DNA of 38,718 bases from a virus. The notes under the pieces were generated by a model that saw nothing but the letters and a program-made list of their open reading frames with translations, did no database searches and had not been told where the DNA came from. Location: positions 1-38,718 of IMG/VR virus record IMGVR_UViG_3300032753_000082; one strand, written 5' to 3'. A program made the position numbers and the translations under genes. Of this stretch, positions 21,605 through 32,600 are shown in pieces (position 1 is the first letter of the stretch; every line of letters starts with the position of its first letter).

Positions 21605-24600
21605 TGAAAAAGTGGATCGCCATCTCGTTGCTGTTCCTTGCAAGCATGGCCTTCGGGCAGTCCGTGGTTATCACGGGCACGGTTTTGAGCCCATCCGGGC
21701 AGCCTTACAGCAACGGCAACGGGAAGGCTCAACTACAGCCAAGTAACGTACAGTGGTTGTTCGGAAATTCGCCTGTTCCTAGTCCCATAACGATCGCAAG
21801 CCTGGATTCATTCGGCCGTTTCAGCGTTACCCTAACCAGTACGGCCGTAATCCAGCCACAGTCCCAAGGACCAACATGGCAGTTTAGCTTCTGCAGTCAG
21901 GTCTACGCCTCACAGACACAGCCTGTTTGCTTCACGATGACCCCGATGGCTCTAACGACATCGCAGGACATTAGCACGCAGATTCAGGCGCAGTCGGCAC
22001 CATTGCCTTCGTCTGGTGGGGGGATTACGAGCTTAGGGCTTAGCGTCCCTCAAGGTTTGAGCGTGTCTCCGTCCAGCCTCTCAGCGCCGGGTACGTTTGC
22101 GATCACTTGGAACGGAACTCCAATCCCAAACTCTGCCATTCCTGCCCCAACCGCCTCAGCGCTTGGCGGGGTGGAATCGATCACCTGCACGAATCAGTTC
22201 TTGAGTGCCATTTCCACCTTGGGAGTGCCACTTTGCACTACACCGTCGTTCGTGTCGCTAACCACCACAGGAACGGCTGGAGCAGCGACTCTTTCCGGGG
22301 GTGTCCTGAACATCCCCCAGTACACAAGTAGCGGCGGCGTTGTCTCCTCCACTGCGCCATTTCAAGCTCTGTACAGCGGCACGCCCGGCAGTACGGTAAC
22401 GACGGTTAGTGGCCAGCAGAAGCCCATCTATGACGTCCGAGATTACGGCCTCGCTTGCAACGGCTCAACAAACGACACAGCGGCAATGGTTGCGCTCCGT
22501 ACAGCGAACACACAAAATGCGGCAGTAGCGATTCCGGTTGACGCGACCCACCCGGGCCCCTGTGAACTTGGCGGCATCAATCTTCCGTTCGCGCTGGATT
22601 TCTCAGGCGGCGGCGCGATTGGAGTGATTGCCAACCCAGCTACTCCCGGCAACGGTGCTTTGGTGCAGGCGAGTCCTGGCACCGCGTACACCGGAAATAG
22701 TTGCACGGCAACTTTAAACTCGGCTCCGACCGCAGGCAATGCGGTCTTGATGGAAATTATCTATGAATTTGGTTCGGGCACGGTTCCAAATCTTCCCACG
22801 GACTCTGCCAACGACTCCTTCAATGTGCTGTTGCAATCGAACCTTAGTTTCGAATCTAACTCTACGTCGTGGGCTGCGGCTGCAGTGGCAGGGGGGAGCG
22901 CGAGTCAAGCGATCACAGTCACGCTCGCTGGTGCTTCCACGCACGGTGTTTGCTTCGCACAGGAAGTTTCCGGAGAAGGCACTGGAATCGCAGTCGATCC
23001 AGGCAGCACCTTTACATATGCTAGTGGCTCGTCGCCCTACAGTGGACCGTACAGCGTCACGGCGACCTTAGAGCCCGGTGACTTCGTTCTAGCCTACGGC
23101 GGGCAAGGCACAAATAACACGACATGCACCCAGGGCAGCGGATTTACTCAACCGTCCAGCACCGAGGGAAATGTCAATGGAATGTGTTTGCAGTACCAAG
23201 CGGATTCCTCCGCGGGCTCGGTAACCGCGACACAGACCACATCTCCCAACTCCTTCAGTGATTACTGGGTCTACAATATCGTCGGAATTCGGCCAGGAAC
23301 TTCCGTCGTCCATCCACAAGCAGGAATCATCGATCCGGACCTGCATCAGGTTTTCGTGAACGCTACTGGTGCGAATGGCGCAATCAGTTTCTTTCACAAC
23401 TTAGCCCTGAGTAGGGTCTATCCGGAATGGTGGGGCGGGTCCCCGCCTGTTTCGGCAGCAACCAATACTCCTGCTATCCAAGCGGCCATCAATGCGTCGT
23501 TCAATAACGGCGGACCGGCCTATAACAAAGTTCTCGACCTCGGCCGCGGCATTTACAACATCAACGCCGAAACCCAGTGGTACACGGTCGAAGGCAACGC
23601 GGGTGCGCGCTTTCAAGTAGACTGCGCGCCAGCCGGCGGAATCAACCAGACAACCGCAAATCTTCGTCTGATGGACTCGCAAGGTATGGACTACGGGCGA
23701 TTTGATAACTGCTCGTGGAGTTCTTCGGCAACCGACACACAGGCCACGGCCCTGCTTGATATCGACTGGAACGGCACGACGACGCCGAACAGTCAGAAAC
23801 CGCAGTTTCTGGACTTCTACTCAAACACGTTCGGCGGGAACAAACTCCGAGCAATCGGCGTCCTTGGAGCGAAAAGCGGCGGATCGGCACAGTTCTCAAA
23901 CATCAACTTCTACGACCCGGAATTCATTGGCTTTACGCAGGCGGCTTACCAGATCGGAACACCGACAGTTCTCGCGGATAACGCGATTGAGAACTTCATC
24001 TGGGGCGGTGACATGCAGGGGAATAATGACTACGGGGCAGCCGTTTATGGCGGCAACATCGAAATCATTGGCACCAGCATGGAGAATGGGTTTTCAGCCA
24101 CCACGAATGAAGGAGCGCAGACTGGTTACGACATGTACTGTGCTCAGAACCAAGGCAACTGCATCATGGAGTATGTCCGCTCTGAAAGTATGCACTTAGC
24201 GGCCTGCACAACCTGCATCATCAAGCACAGTTATACAACCGATCAAGGAGTATTCCCAGTTCCAGGTGGAACTCAGCCAGTAGGCACGATTGTAGATGGA
24301 CACAACGAAGCAAATGCTTGGGACGGACGATATTATATCGTCACAGCAGACAACGGAGCGTTCGGAGGAGTTGGAAGCACAAGCACGCCGGTCATCGCAT
24401 CAGGTGGGAGTGGGACGACCATCGTAGACACTAACGAAAATGTGGCAGGTTCGGTCACTACAAAAATTTCGCTCGCGGGAGAGACAGTTACCCAGACTGG
24501 AACTGGATCAACCGCAACTCTATTGAATGTTCCTGCCTCTATCGGTACGGTTGCTGGATCACTCGGCATAACTCTTTGCACTGGTTTGGAAACAATGACG

Positions 24601-26619
24601 CAATCGAGCAGTGGAGTAACAGGCGTTTTGCAATTCCCGACGCCAAACAATACTGGCACTCCGTTGACGATGAATAATTTCAGCGGTACGGCACTGGGAA
24701 CGTCAGGCTTAACGTGGACTGGAGGGACCAGTGGTTGCGTTTGGACTCAAACTTCAGGCCCAACATTCTCCGCAACTACGATGGTGATTACGGCAGCAAC
24801 GGGATCACCAAATTCCTCTGGGGCGTGGACTGGAGGAACTAGTGGATTTACTTTCACTCCGACAGCGGTTCCAGTTGCGATTGCGGCATGGACGACCAAT
24901 CAGTTTGTTGGCATGGTGGTGGCTGTTGTTGGAGGAACGAACGCAGGCTGCAACGGAGTTGTGACCGCGAACTCCGCCCAGACGATTACTCTCAGTGCGG
25001 GATGGACCACGCAGTATTCATTGCTTAATTGTTCTTCTCCGGCCCTCAGCAGCACATTCATCGTTGAGCCGAACTGGGGAAGTGCAGGCACATTATATTC
25101 GTGTGCAACGGGCGCAACTTCTGCCTGCGCTGGAAGTGGTATGACGTTCGCTTTGGTAACTGGAGATGGAATTGGAACCTGCAATGGATGCTCCAGCAAC
25201 ACAGTTCAAGCTGAAGATGTCAGCGTTCCAGGTTTACTCTGGAGGATTTCACCTTCCAGTGGAACACACCTTAAAAACGTTGTGGTTACCATGTCAAATT
25301 GGCTCGACACTACAGGCATAGGTGATCCACAGCAATGTTGCGCTCTCGACCGAGATTGGGACGTGCGAAGGTCTGAAACAATTGGCCTCCCTCTAGTGGG
25401 AGGGAACCTAGCAGGAACTTACTACCAAACATGGTCTCTACCTTCGACCGGGGGCATCCCAGCCACGGCTGCATTGCAAGAGAATCTAGGGACTAAACAG
25501 CTTACCTTTACAACTGGGATCGTTGGAAATATCGCCAACACTGGGTCCAATGATGTGTGGGTAGGAGGTCGAAGTGATCCAAATTGCGGTACAGACATTA
25601 CCCGCTGCCATCTTGAAGTAAGTCCTAGTATTGGTCCCGCCGCCCCTTACGGGAAACTGAATGCCAATGGATCACCTTTCACGTTTGTCGCGGGACTTTC
25701 GACGGGGACAGGGACGCCCGGATCTTTTCAGTGGTACTGCGGAGCCACCGGCTCATCGGGAAGTGTTCCTAACGGCGGAGGGAGCAGTCCGTCGTACTGC
25801 ATGACGCTAGGCACGAGCGGGCTTCTCCTTGGCGCTCCTACAGGCGGCGGGGAAGGTGCAGGAACACTGAACGCGACGGGCCTGTATGTCAACGGTGTCG
25901 CGGTGGGTGGCGGGTTCACGGCAGGCGGCGACCTATCAGGCACGTCTACCTCCCAAGAGGTTGTCGGGGTGCTGTCTCACGCTCTGCCGTCTATTGCAAC
26001 GGGTTTCTTGAACTGGACTGGATCGGCATGGGCATTTTCTAGCCAGTACATTTCGTCTTTGACGACAACCGGTACCAGTGGACCAGCTACAGTATCGGGC
26101 GGCGTTCTGAATATCCCACAATATGCAGGCGGTGGTGGAACCGGTTCTCAGTACCAATCCGCCTACTTCTCGAATACGAACACCGTGGGAGCCTTCGGAC
26201 CGGGAATCACTGGTCAGGTAGCCACAAGCCAAGGCGCGAGCTCTGCGCCCGCCTATACGTCACAGGGGCTAGGTTTAGGCAATGGTGGGAGTCCGGTCAC
26301 CGCATCAACCTACCTGGTGAAGTGTGACAGTGGAACAACGATCTTGGATCGGGGAACGGTCCTAGTCTTCCAGTCGGGCGCTTCCGCAATCACCGTGCCG
26401 GATACGGGCAATACTGGGTGCGGAGCCGGATTCGCCTTCAAGATTATTGACGATGCTGCGGGAACAATCACGATCAGCCGTCAAACGTCATCCACGATCA
26501 ACATAGCAAACGGGACGACGAATTCTGACGGCCAGACAAGTTTCACGATGGGAAATGGTGCATTTGCAACATTCAGCGCGGACGGATCAGGTCACTACTG
26601 GGTTACGCTGACGCAATAG
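21604..26619 (+). CDS. giant tailspike/fibre protein with Sec signal peptide
   Basis: A 1671-residue protein. The frame is open to 21550, but the ATG at 21604 is the real start: it sits on the stop of the previous gene and gives a classic signal peptide, MKKWIAISLLFLASMAFG|Q. Order after cleavage: a beta domain (VVITGTVLSPSGQPYSNG); a fibre motif (LTTTGTAGAATLSGGVLNIP); a pectate-lyase/tailspike start (YDVRDYGLACNGSTNDTAAM) leading into a parallel beta-helix; a module of about 220 residues inserted into it (bases about 22636-23300); repeats with TWTGGTSG-type strands; a second fibre motif; and a fibre tip (TVLVFQSGASAITVPD). About 32 cysteines, often in pairs (CTTC, CNGC, QQCC). Likely binds or degrades surface glycan. 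The signal peptide is odd for a phage fibre. Confidence 0.8.
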   Translation: MKKWIAISLLFLASMAFGQSVVITGTVLSPSGQPYSNGNGKAQLQPSNVQWLFGNSPVPSPITIASLDSFGRFSVTLTSTAVIQPQSQGPTWQFSFCSQVYASQTQPVCFTMTPMALTTSQDISTQIQAQSAPLPSSGGGITSLGLSVPQGLSVSPSSLSAPGTFAITWNGTPIPNSAIPAPTASALGGVESITCTNQFLSAISTLGVPLCTTPSFVSLTTTGTAGAATLSGGVLNIPQYTSSGGVVSSTAPFQALYSGTPGSTVTTVSGQQKPIYDVRDYGLACNGSTNDTAAMVALRTANTQNAAVAIPVDATHPGPCELGGINLPFALDFSGGGAIGVIANPATPGNGALVQASPGTAYTGNSCTATLNSAPTAGNAVLMEIIYEFGSGTVPNLPTDSANDSFNVLLQSNLSFESNSTSWAAAAVAGGSASQAITVTLAGASTHGVCFAQEVSGEGTGIAVDPGSTFTYASGSSPYSGPYSVTATLEPGDFVLAYGGQGTNNTTCTQGSGFTQPSSTEGNVNGMCLQYQADSSAGSVTATQTTSPNSFSDYWVYNIVGIRPGTSVVHPQAGIIDPDLHQVFVNATGANGAISFFHNLALSRVYPEWWGGSPPVSAATNTPAIQAAINASFNNGGPAYNKVLDLGRGIYNINAETQWYTVEGNAGARFQVDCAPAGGINQTTANLRLMDSQGMDYGRFDNCSWSSSATDTQATALLDIDWNGTTTPNSQKPQFLDFYSNTFGGNKLRAIGVLGAKSGGSAQFSNINFYDPEFIGFTQAAYQIGTPTVLADNAIENFIWGGDMQGNNDYGAAVYGGNIEIIGTSMENGFSATTNEGAQTGYDMYCAQNQGNCIMEYVRSESMHLAACTTCIIKHSYTTDQGVFPVPGGTQPVGTIVDGHNEANAWDGRYYIVTADNGAFGGVGSTSTPVIASGGSGTTIVDTNENVAGSVTTKISLAGETVTQTGTGSTATLLNVPASIGTVAGSLGITLCTGLETMTQSSSGVTGVLQFPTPNNTGTPLTMNNFSGTALGTSGLTWTGGTSGCVWTQTSGPTFSATTMVITAATGSPNSSGAWTGGTSGFTFTPTAVPVAIAAWTTNQFVGMVVAVVGGTNAGCNGVVTANSAQTITLSAGWTTQYSLLNCSSPALSSTFIVEPNWGSAGTLYSCATGATSACAGSGMTFALVTGDGIGTCNGCSSNTVQAEDVSVPGLLWRISPSSGTHLKNVVVTMSNWLDTTGIGDPQQCCALDRDWDVRRSETIGLPLVGGNLAGTYYQTWSLPSTGGIPATAALQENLGTKQLTFTTGIVGNIANTGSNDVWVGGRSDPNCGTDITRCHLEVSPSIGPAAPYGKLNANGSPFTFVAGLSTGTGTPGSFQWYCGATGSSGSVPNGGGSSPSYCMTLGTSGLLLGAPTGGGEGAGTLNATGLYVNGVAVGGGFTAGGDLSGTSTSQEVVGVLSHALPSIATGFLNWTGSAWAFSSQYISSLTTTGTSGPATVSGGVLNIPQYAGGGGTGSQYQSAYFSNTNTVGAFGPGITGQVATSQGASSAPAYTSQGLGLGNGGSPVTASTYLVKCDSGTTILDRGTVLVFQSGASAITVPDTGNTGCGAGFAFKIIDDAAGTITISRQTSSTINIANGTTNSDGQTSFTMGNGAFATFSADGSGHYWVTLTQ
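22255..22323 (+). repeat. fibre motif LTTTGT..AT.SGGVLNIPQY, copy 1
   Basis: Encodes LTTTGTAGAATLSGGVLNIP then QY. A second copy lies near 26056-26124 in the same gene (LTTTGTSGPATVSGGVLNIP then QY). The motif is common in trimeric phage fibres and tailspikes, where it often comes before or after a beta-helix. The copies bracket the beta-helix region. Confidence 0.65.
26056..26124 (+). repeat. fibre motif LTTTGT..AT.SGGVLNIPQY, copy 2
   Basis: Encodes LTTTGTSGPATVSGGVLNIP then QY; 18 of 22 or more residues match the copy at 22255-22323, while the DNA differs at many third positions. It comes before the C-terminal fibre tip of the giant protein. Confidence 0.65.
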
Positions 26620-26627
26620 GGAGGCTT

Positions 26628-28862
26628 ATGAAACGGATTATTTTGGTGCTTTTAGTGGCGGCCTGCTTCGGACAGAACGGTCTGCATGACTTCGCGCCTT
26701 CACTCGGCAGGGGGCTCAACGTCAACGTCGTTGGTGGGGTGGCGGCGATCAGCACCGTTCCAACGGCCATCGCAGGGACTTCCGTAGGAGTCGCGGCGAA
26801 TACCACAACCTACATCTATGTGGACCTGTCCGCGGCGATCATTTCGTCAAACACCAGCGGTTTTACCTCGACGGAATACCCCGTGGCCACGGTGGTGACT
26901 AATTCTACCCAGATTGTGACGTTGACGGATGATCGGCCGGGGGCCTATGCGGTGTCAGGCGGTGGGGGGAGCGGTACGGTTTCGTCTGTCTCTAACTCGG
27001 ACGGAACCTTAACCATTACCCCCACGACAGGGGCCGTGATTGCTGCATTGGCCTTGGCTCATGCGAACACTTGGACGGGACAGCAAACCTTTGTCGCTCC
27101 GATTTTAGGCACTCCTGCGTCCGGGATCATCACCAACCTGACCGGTACCTGTACGAGTTGCACGTCGAATCTGGCCGTCAACATCAGTACAAACGGTACA
27201 GCAAACCAGGTTTGGGGCATGAACTCTGGTGCGACTGCGCAGGGATGGCAGACGGTGAGCGCAGCCGGCGCTAATACGTCACTCTCGAACCTCGTTTCCC
27301 CCGTCGCCAATGTGCCGATCGGACTGCCGGCCGGCACCATTTCAGCGCCATCAATCTTCGATTCCACCGATGTGTCGACGGGAATTTACTTCGACGGGCA
27401 GGGCAGCGGGAGCATCGACTTCGTTCTGCATGGCGTCGAGTATTTGCAAATGGCGACGACGACCCATGGAGCATTTCAGATCCGTTCGCCCATCTGCGAC
27501 TACGTCACATCGACTGGCTGCTGGACGTTCGCCAGCTCTGGCCTCACCGCGTCGGTGCCGGTTCTTCTCGCTGGATCTAGCAGCGGCACATTCGAGCTCA
27601 GCGCCAATAGCACCGGCTCCCAGCTCAACCTTGGTCCGGATGCGAACGTGACTTCAGCGGGAGCGCTGACGGTCACGTCTTGCACGGGGTGCGGAGGCGG
27701 AGTCACATCTATTGCAACCACCTCCCCGATCACTGGTGGAACTATCACTACGACTGGAACTATCGCTTGCGCGACGTGCGTTACCTCGGCGGCTTCGCTG
27801 ACTAGCACGGCTATTATGACTGGCGCTGGTTCGCAAGCGTCGCAGACGCCGGATACGACCGCGACCTTGAGTTCTGGCGGCGTACTGGCCGGTGTGTCAA
27901 TGGCTGAAAATCTGCTCACCGGAGCGGCGGCGGCGGGGACAATCACCGAAGGCGGGTCAACTTTCAGCGTAACTCGCGCGGGTGTATCCACGGCTAACCT
28001 GACCGCCCCTTGGGTGTTTCAGAATACGAACTCCACTAACAACAACACGTCGATCACGCTGGGCATCACTTCTCCGGGAACATCTACAGGCCAAACTACA
28101 CTGAACATCAACGGCGCAACAACGGGGGGCGATCTCACAGATTGGGGCACCGGCGGGACATGGACGGCGGGAGTTTTGTCGGGACAGACGAACGTGGCCA
28201 AGGTCGGGATAACGGGCGGGTTTACCGGACTCAATTTCACAGGCAACGGAACAACTGCTGGATTCATTGATTTCGCGCAAGGTTCAACCAGTGCAGCGGT
28301 AGCACCCTGCAATACGGCCAACAGCATTTGCGATCAAGCTCCAACGGCGGTAACAGCCGGCGTTCGCACTCTTCCGCCCGCTCTGGCCCAAGGCGTGTTG
28401 ACGAACGCTGGTTCTTCGTCGGCATTGCAGCAAGGTTATAGCGGGGATGCGGGCCACTCAACTACGGTGACGATCAGTTCCGCAACTTCGGTTAGCTCCA
28501 CGTCTTTGTGCTCAACCACGATTTGCCCGGCCGGTACCTATCAGATCAATGGCTATCTTGATGTGACCACCGCCTGTTCGACGACCGGCGGATATTTTGT
28601 CAGCATCATCTTTACGGACGACGCGGGATCAAAGACCGTAGTGATGCCGCTGATCGGAACCGGGGTCACGGCCAGTCTGCTCACTTCAACGGGAATCAGT
28701 TCATCGCTGGCGTTGTCATCAACCAGCAACTTCGCCCAAGGCGATCTGTTCATCCGTTCAACGGGCGCGGCATCAATCAACTATTCGACGACCGCCAGTG
28801 CATGCGCGACGGGTGGTCCGGCTGCGGGCAAACTGTATTTATCAGTTATCCCAGTTCAGTAG
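26628..28862 (+). CDS. secreted fibre-like protein, possible lipoprotein
   Basis: A 744-residue protein; ATG at 26628 after AGGGAGG. The N-terminus MKRIILVLLVAACFGQ is a short signal peptide. VAAC fits a lipobox, so signal peptidase II processing at Cys13 is possible; cleavage at FG|Q is the alternative. The body is Ser/Thr/Gly-rich beta sequence (GTVSSVSNSDGTLTITPTTG, ATTSPITGGTITTTG, AENLLTGAAAAGTITEGGST) typical of phage fibres, with paired cysteines (CTSC, CTGCGGG, CATC). The C-terminal 140 residues form a jelly-roll-like tip (SLCSTTICPAGTYQINGYLD, FTDDAGSKTVVMPLIG). It lies between two other exported genes. Likely host contact or adhesion; the exact role is unknown. Confidence 0.7.
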   Translation: MKRIILVLLVAACFGQNGLHDFAPSLGRGLNVNVVGGVAAISTVPTAIAGTSVGVAANTTTYIYVDLSAAIISSNTSGFTSTEYPVATVVTNSTQIVTLTDDRPGAYAVSGGGGSGTVSSVSNSDGTLTITPTTGAVIAALALAHANTWTGQQTFVAPILGTPASGIITNLTGTCTSCTSNLAVNISTNGTANQVWGMNSGATAQGWQTVSAAGANTSLSNLVSPVANVPIGLPAGTISAPSIFDSTDVSTGIYFDGQGSGSIDFVLHGVEYLQMATTTHGAFQIRSPICDYVTSTGCWTFASSGLTASVPVLLAGSSSGTFELSANSTGSQLNLGPDANVTSAGALTVTSCTGCGGGVTSIATTSPITGGTITTTGTIACATCVTSAASLTSTAIMTGAGSQASQTPDTTATLSSGGVLAGVSMAENLLTGAAAAGTITEGGSTFSVTRAGVSTANLTAPWVFQNTNSTNNNTSITLGITSPGTSTGQTTLNINGATTGGDLTDWGTGGTWTAGVLSGQTNVAKVGITGGFTGLNFTGNGTTAGFIDFAQGSTSAAVAPCNTANSICDQAPTAVTAGVRTLPPALAQGVLTNAGSSSALQQGYSGDAGHSTTVTISSATSVSSTSLCSTTICPAGTYQINGYLDVTTACSTTGGYFVSIIFTDDAGSKTVVMPLIGTGVTASLLTSTGISSSLALSSTSNFAQGDLFIRSTGAASINYSTTASACATGGPAAGKLYLSVIPVQ

Positions 28863-28869
28863 GAGGCAT

Positions 28870-29673
28870 ATGCGTTTTAGGGTAGCGATTGCGTGGCTGA
28901 TTCTTGCGAACGGATTGATCTCCGGGCAGGGCATCGGAGGGCAAGCGGGAATAGGTGGTAAGGCTGGCTTGGGCGGAGGCGCACCGAGCGGCGGGGCTAT
29001 TCCTGGATATGTCCAAGGGAAGGTGTGCGATAACCCCGCGACAACTACGACCATCACCTGCACTTACACGAGCAACGTGACTTCCGGCGATTGTATGACG
29101 GTCGGGGGTGCCCTTTACGTGGGCGGCTTGGGCAGCAATCCAACAGTAACAATCACCTCCAGTGGAGACACTTGGACAACCGACACTTACTACATTCAGA
29201 TTGCTAACTATAGTCGGGCCGTGTTTCTTGCGCACGGTAAAGCTGCTTCTGGTGGAAGCAAAACTATTACGGCAACCTTCTCGGTTAGTTTTGGCGGCGG
29301 AGCATCCGAGGGGATTTTTGTCCAAGAATTATCCCATCTGAACTGTACTTTAGATAAGGCGATCACAGCCAATTCCGCCGGAAGCTTGAATTCCGGAACC
29401 ACTTCATTTACCAGTGGCACGATGACGACAACGAGTGACGCGGTGGATATGCTCGTCGCCAATTGCGGAGCCGGAGCTTCGGAAACATGGACCGCTGGAG
29501 GGGTGCAGGATTCCGGAGTTGGTTATGCGATCGACGCGACCAACGGAGTAGACACAGCTTCTAGTCCTGCCGCGATTGAATATCAGGCCGTAAGCGCGAC
29601 GGGGGCTTTTGCTGGGCTAATGACTATCAGTTCTGCGGCCAGTGGGCCGTGCGTGGTAGTAGCTCTGAATTAA
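28870..29673 (+). CDS. secreted Gly-rich beta-domain protein
   Basis: A 267-residue protein. The start is the ATG at 28870, after AGGAGG (28861-28866); the frame is open upstream but overlaps the previous gene. Signal peptide MRFRVAIAWLILANGLISG|Q, then a Gly-rich spacer (GIGGQAGIGGKAGLGGG) and one beta-sandwich-like domain (CTYTSNVTSGDCMTVGGAL, SGGSKTITATFSV, IFVQELSHLNC). The domain resembles the insertion in the tailspike gene at about 22636-23300: both have an early Cys-T segment, a T.G..... strand, KTITATF/ITVTLA and a following FVQE/FAQE strand. The protein seems to be a free copy of that module with its own export signal. Confidence 0.65.
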   Translation: MRFRVAIAWLILANGLISGQGIGGQAGIGGKAGLGGGAPSGGAIPGYVQGKVCDNPATTTTITCTYTSNVTSGDCMTVGGALYVGGLGSNPTVTITSSGDTWTTDTYYIQIANYSRAVFLAHGKAASGGSKTITATFSVSFGGGASEGIFVQELSHLNCTLDKAITANSAGSLNSGTTSFTSGTMTTTSDAVDMLVANCGAGASETWTAGGVQDSGVGYAIDATNGVDTASSPAAIEYQAVSATGAFAGLMTISSAASGPCVVVALN

Positions 29674-29674
29674 C

Positions 29675-32600
29675 ATGAAGCGATTTCTCCTAATCCTGAT
29701 TGTTTGCTGGGCGCGTCTAGCCTTCTCGCAAGGATCCTGCTCGAACTTTGCCGGAGGATCGTGTCCGGCGAACATCCCGTCGGGCGTTGTGCATTTTTAT
29801 TTCATCGACCCTTCGTCGGGCTCGGACTCTAACAGCGGAGCATCCGAATCGGCGGCTTGGGCACATCTGCCGGGAATGACCGGCGTCACTGCTGGCGTCG
29901 GACCGGGAGTCATCGACAACTACGCAGGCACGGGAACAGACAATTGCGGTTCAAGCACTTGCGATTTCCACGCCTATGGTTTCATCGTGCGCGGCGGCAC
30001 AACCTTTACATCTGCTTCGCTGCCGATGTTCATGCGCGAGATGGGAACCTCAGCCGCACCACTTTACTTCGGCGTCGATCCCGGATGGTATTCGGGCGGA
30101 TCCTGGTCGCGTCCGATCTTCAATGCTGGCGGATCGTCAGCTAACCTCTGCGGCAATACCGCGACCGCCGCCACCGGATCAACCTGCTTTGGCGGCAACG
30201 GGCTGATCACTTTTTCCCCGACCGGCTATGTCTACTGGGACAATTTCGAGTTCACGAACCTCTACTGGTATGCCTCCGGAGTTACTAACGGGCAAGAAAC
30301 CTATCTCAATTTCGCTCGCTGCAACAGCACCGGAAATTGCGTCCTCGAGCACAATTATGCGCACGGCTGGGCGCACCATGCCTACAGCTCGGGAGCGAAC
30401 GCCGACGTTTGCAATCTTTTCGCGGGCGACACTTCGGTCGTGGACCGCACGTCCATTGCCGAGTTCAACGTGGTTGACGGCTCGGATACGGCGGAAGATG
30501 CGTGCGTGGCCTTCTGGGGCGGTCCGCCCTTCGCCAACAACAACTACATCCATGGCGTCCCGAACGGGGCAGTCGTTGATAGCGTCATCTCGTGGTCAGG
30601 CAACTGGTTCGACACGATCACCACCTCCTACGATACGACGCAACACCAAAATACTTTCGAGGACAATGGAGCGCATAACAACGAATTCTTTTATAACAAC
30701 GTCGCCACGAACACGACAAATTCTGACGGTCTAACTCTAAACTTCGCACCATGCACAGGGACAACGACTTACGTCTTCAACAATGTGGAAGGAAACACCG
30801 ATGACACTCCGCTGAATGTGCAGCCAGAATGCGGCACCGGAACACTTTTCGTTTTCAACAACACCATCGAGCTCGGTGCGGACAGTGTGGCGGGCACCGG
30901 CAATAGTGGAGTGGGGACAGGCACTTATCCTGGCTGCCCAACCGGACTCGCGGGATGCACCTATCGCAACAACCAGTTCATCGGCACAAATACGCAAGCG
31001 GATCAGACCTGTAACGCAACTTGCACCAACACCACGGATCTGAGTCAGACCATCGCGGTGGCGAAGGCGAACTCGAGCCCGGCCTTTAACCAGTACGCAT
31101 TTTCGCAGTCCCCTTATATTTTCAGTCCCACCGCAAGCACCAATTCAACGGTTGGGGCGGGCACGAACACGGCTAGCGTCTGCACCACGATCTCTGGACT
31201 AAACTCGGCGGCTGGCACGGCTTGCAGCAGCGATACGAATTATGGCGTGACCTATAACTCCACGGCGCACACCGTCAGCGCTCCCGCTCGCACAGTGAAT
31301 TCGCGGCCAGCATCCGGTGCGTGGGACATCGCAGCTTACGAATACGCGCTTTCCCAAGCTACTGCTCCTACCTGCACTCCGACCTCGGGCAATGCACCAC
31401 AGAGCTTAACGTGTTCCAATTCTAATTCGGCTCCTACCGTGATGTGTGCGGCGATTTCTCCGTCGAATCCTGTAAGCAATGGAGCAGGAACAGGATGCCA
31501 TGTTGGCACCCCGCTAGGCACAGGAAGTTCAGAACCCTATTCAGCGCTCATCGGCGGAACCTACAATTTCATCGCAGGAACCGCCTCACTCGCAGATAGC
31601 AACGAAACGTCCTACACCTTCGGCAACTGCCCCACCTCCACCCAAGCCGGCGTCCCTGGCATCCCTAATTATGGCGGGCTACGAGTCGATACCTGCACCA
31701 TGAACATCGGAGCAATTCCAAATGTCTGGACGAGCTACTCCACAGACAATGGATTTACGGGTGCGGGGCTTTGCACAACGAATGATGCTGGGAATGTGAT
31801 TTGCCGGGTTTCAGACGGAAACTCTGACCCCACGCTAATCGGTGGAACATTTACCACGAACTACTCCGGTTCGGACGTTGACCAGCACATTTCCCTAGAC
31901 GGTTCACAGTTTGTCATCGGGCGGGATGGCTCATCGAATAGCTATCTGTACGTCTATTCTGGGATTGGAAGTCCACAACCTGTCACGATTTCCGGATCAC
32001 CTTACACCATCCCGACCAAGATCGTAGCTTTTAGCCAGAGTACTCCCAAAAAACTGTACGCGATGAATATCGTCCAGGGTGGACCATCGCCAGTGACGGC
32101 GGTTAACGGGTCGGGACAATACACCGGTACGATCGCAGCGGGGAGTTCCAACAACCTCGCGGGGGACTACGGTATAACGTCCGGCTTCGGGGCTGGCGGC
32201 AATATCACTTCCCCGACGCTCATAACCGCTTCGACGGGAACCAGTGTTTCTTTCAGTGTGACAACAACCGCGCAATCCTGTCCTGGAACCTGTACGCTGA
32301 CGGTCGTCTCGCAGGCAGCCATCTCGAGCTATAACCTCTCGGCCTGTACTGCAACCTCTTGCTCTCCAACCCCAACTGCTATTTACGATTTCGCGCAGGG
32401 CACCTGCCTAAACTGGGCGAATGGCTTTCAGCCGTCGTGGTCTAGCGTTTGGCGCGTCTCAAACGACGATTCGACGTTTAGCATTGCGTTTTCGAACAAT
32501 CAGGGCGCGGCGGGAGGACAGAATACTGGGACGCTCATAGCGACCTACAAAGTGGGGAGTGGGTGTCGGGTGATGAACAGTTTCCCTGCCTCGATAGCTC

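Noticed and set aside
27500-27991. Reverse-strand open frames opposite the fibre genes (also near 28019-28327 and 24333-24659)
   Set aside because: Val/Pro/Ala-rich translations mirror the Thr/Ser/Gly-rich sense strand; they are an expected by-product of the repeat-like composition.
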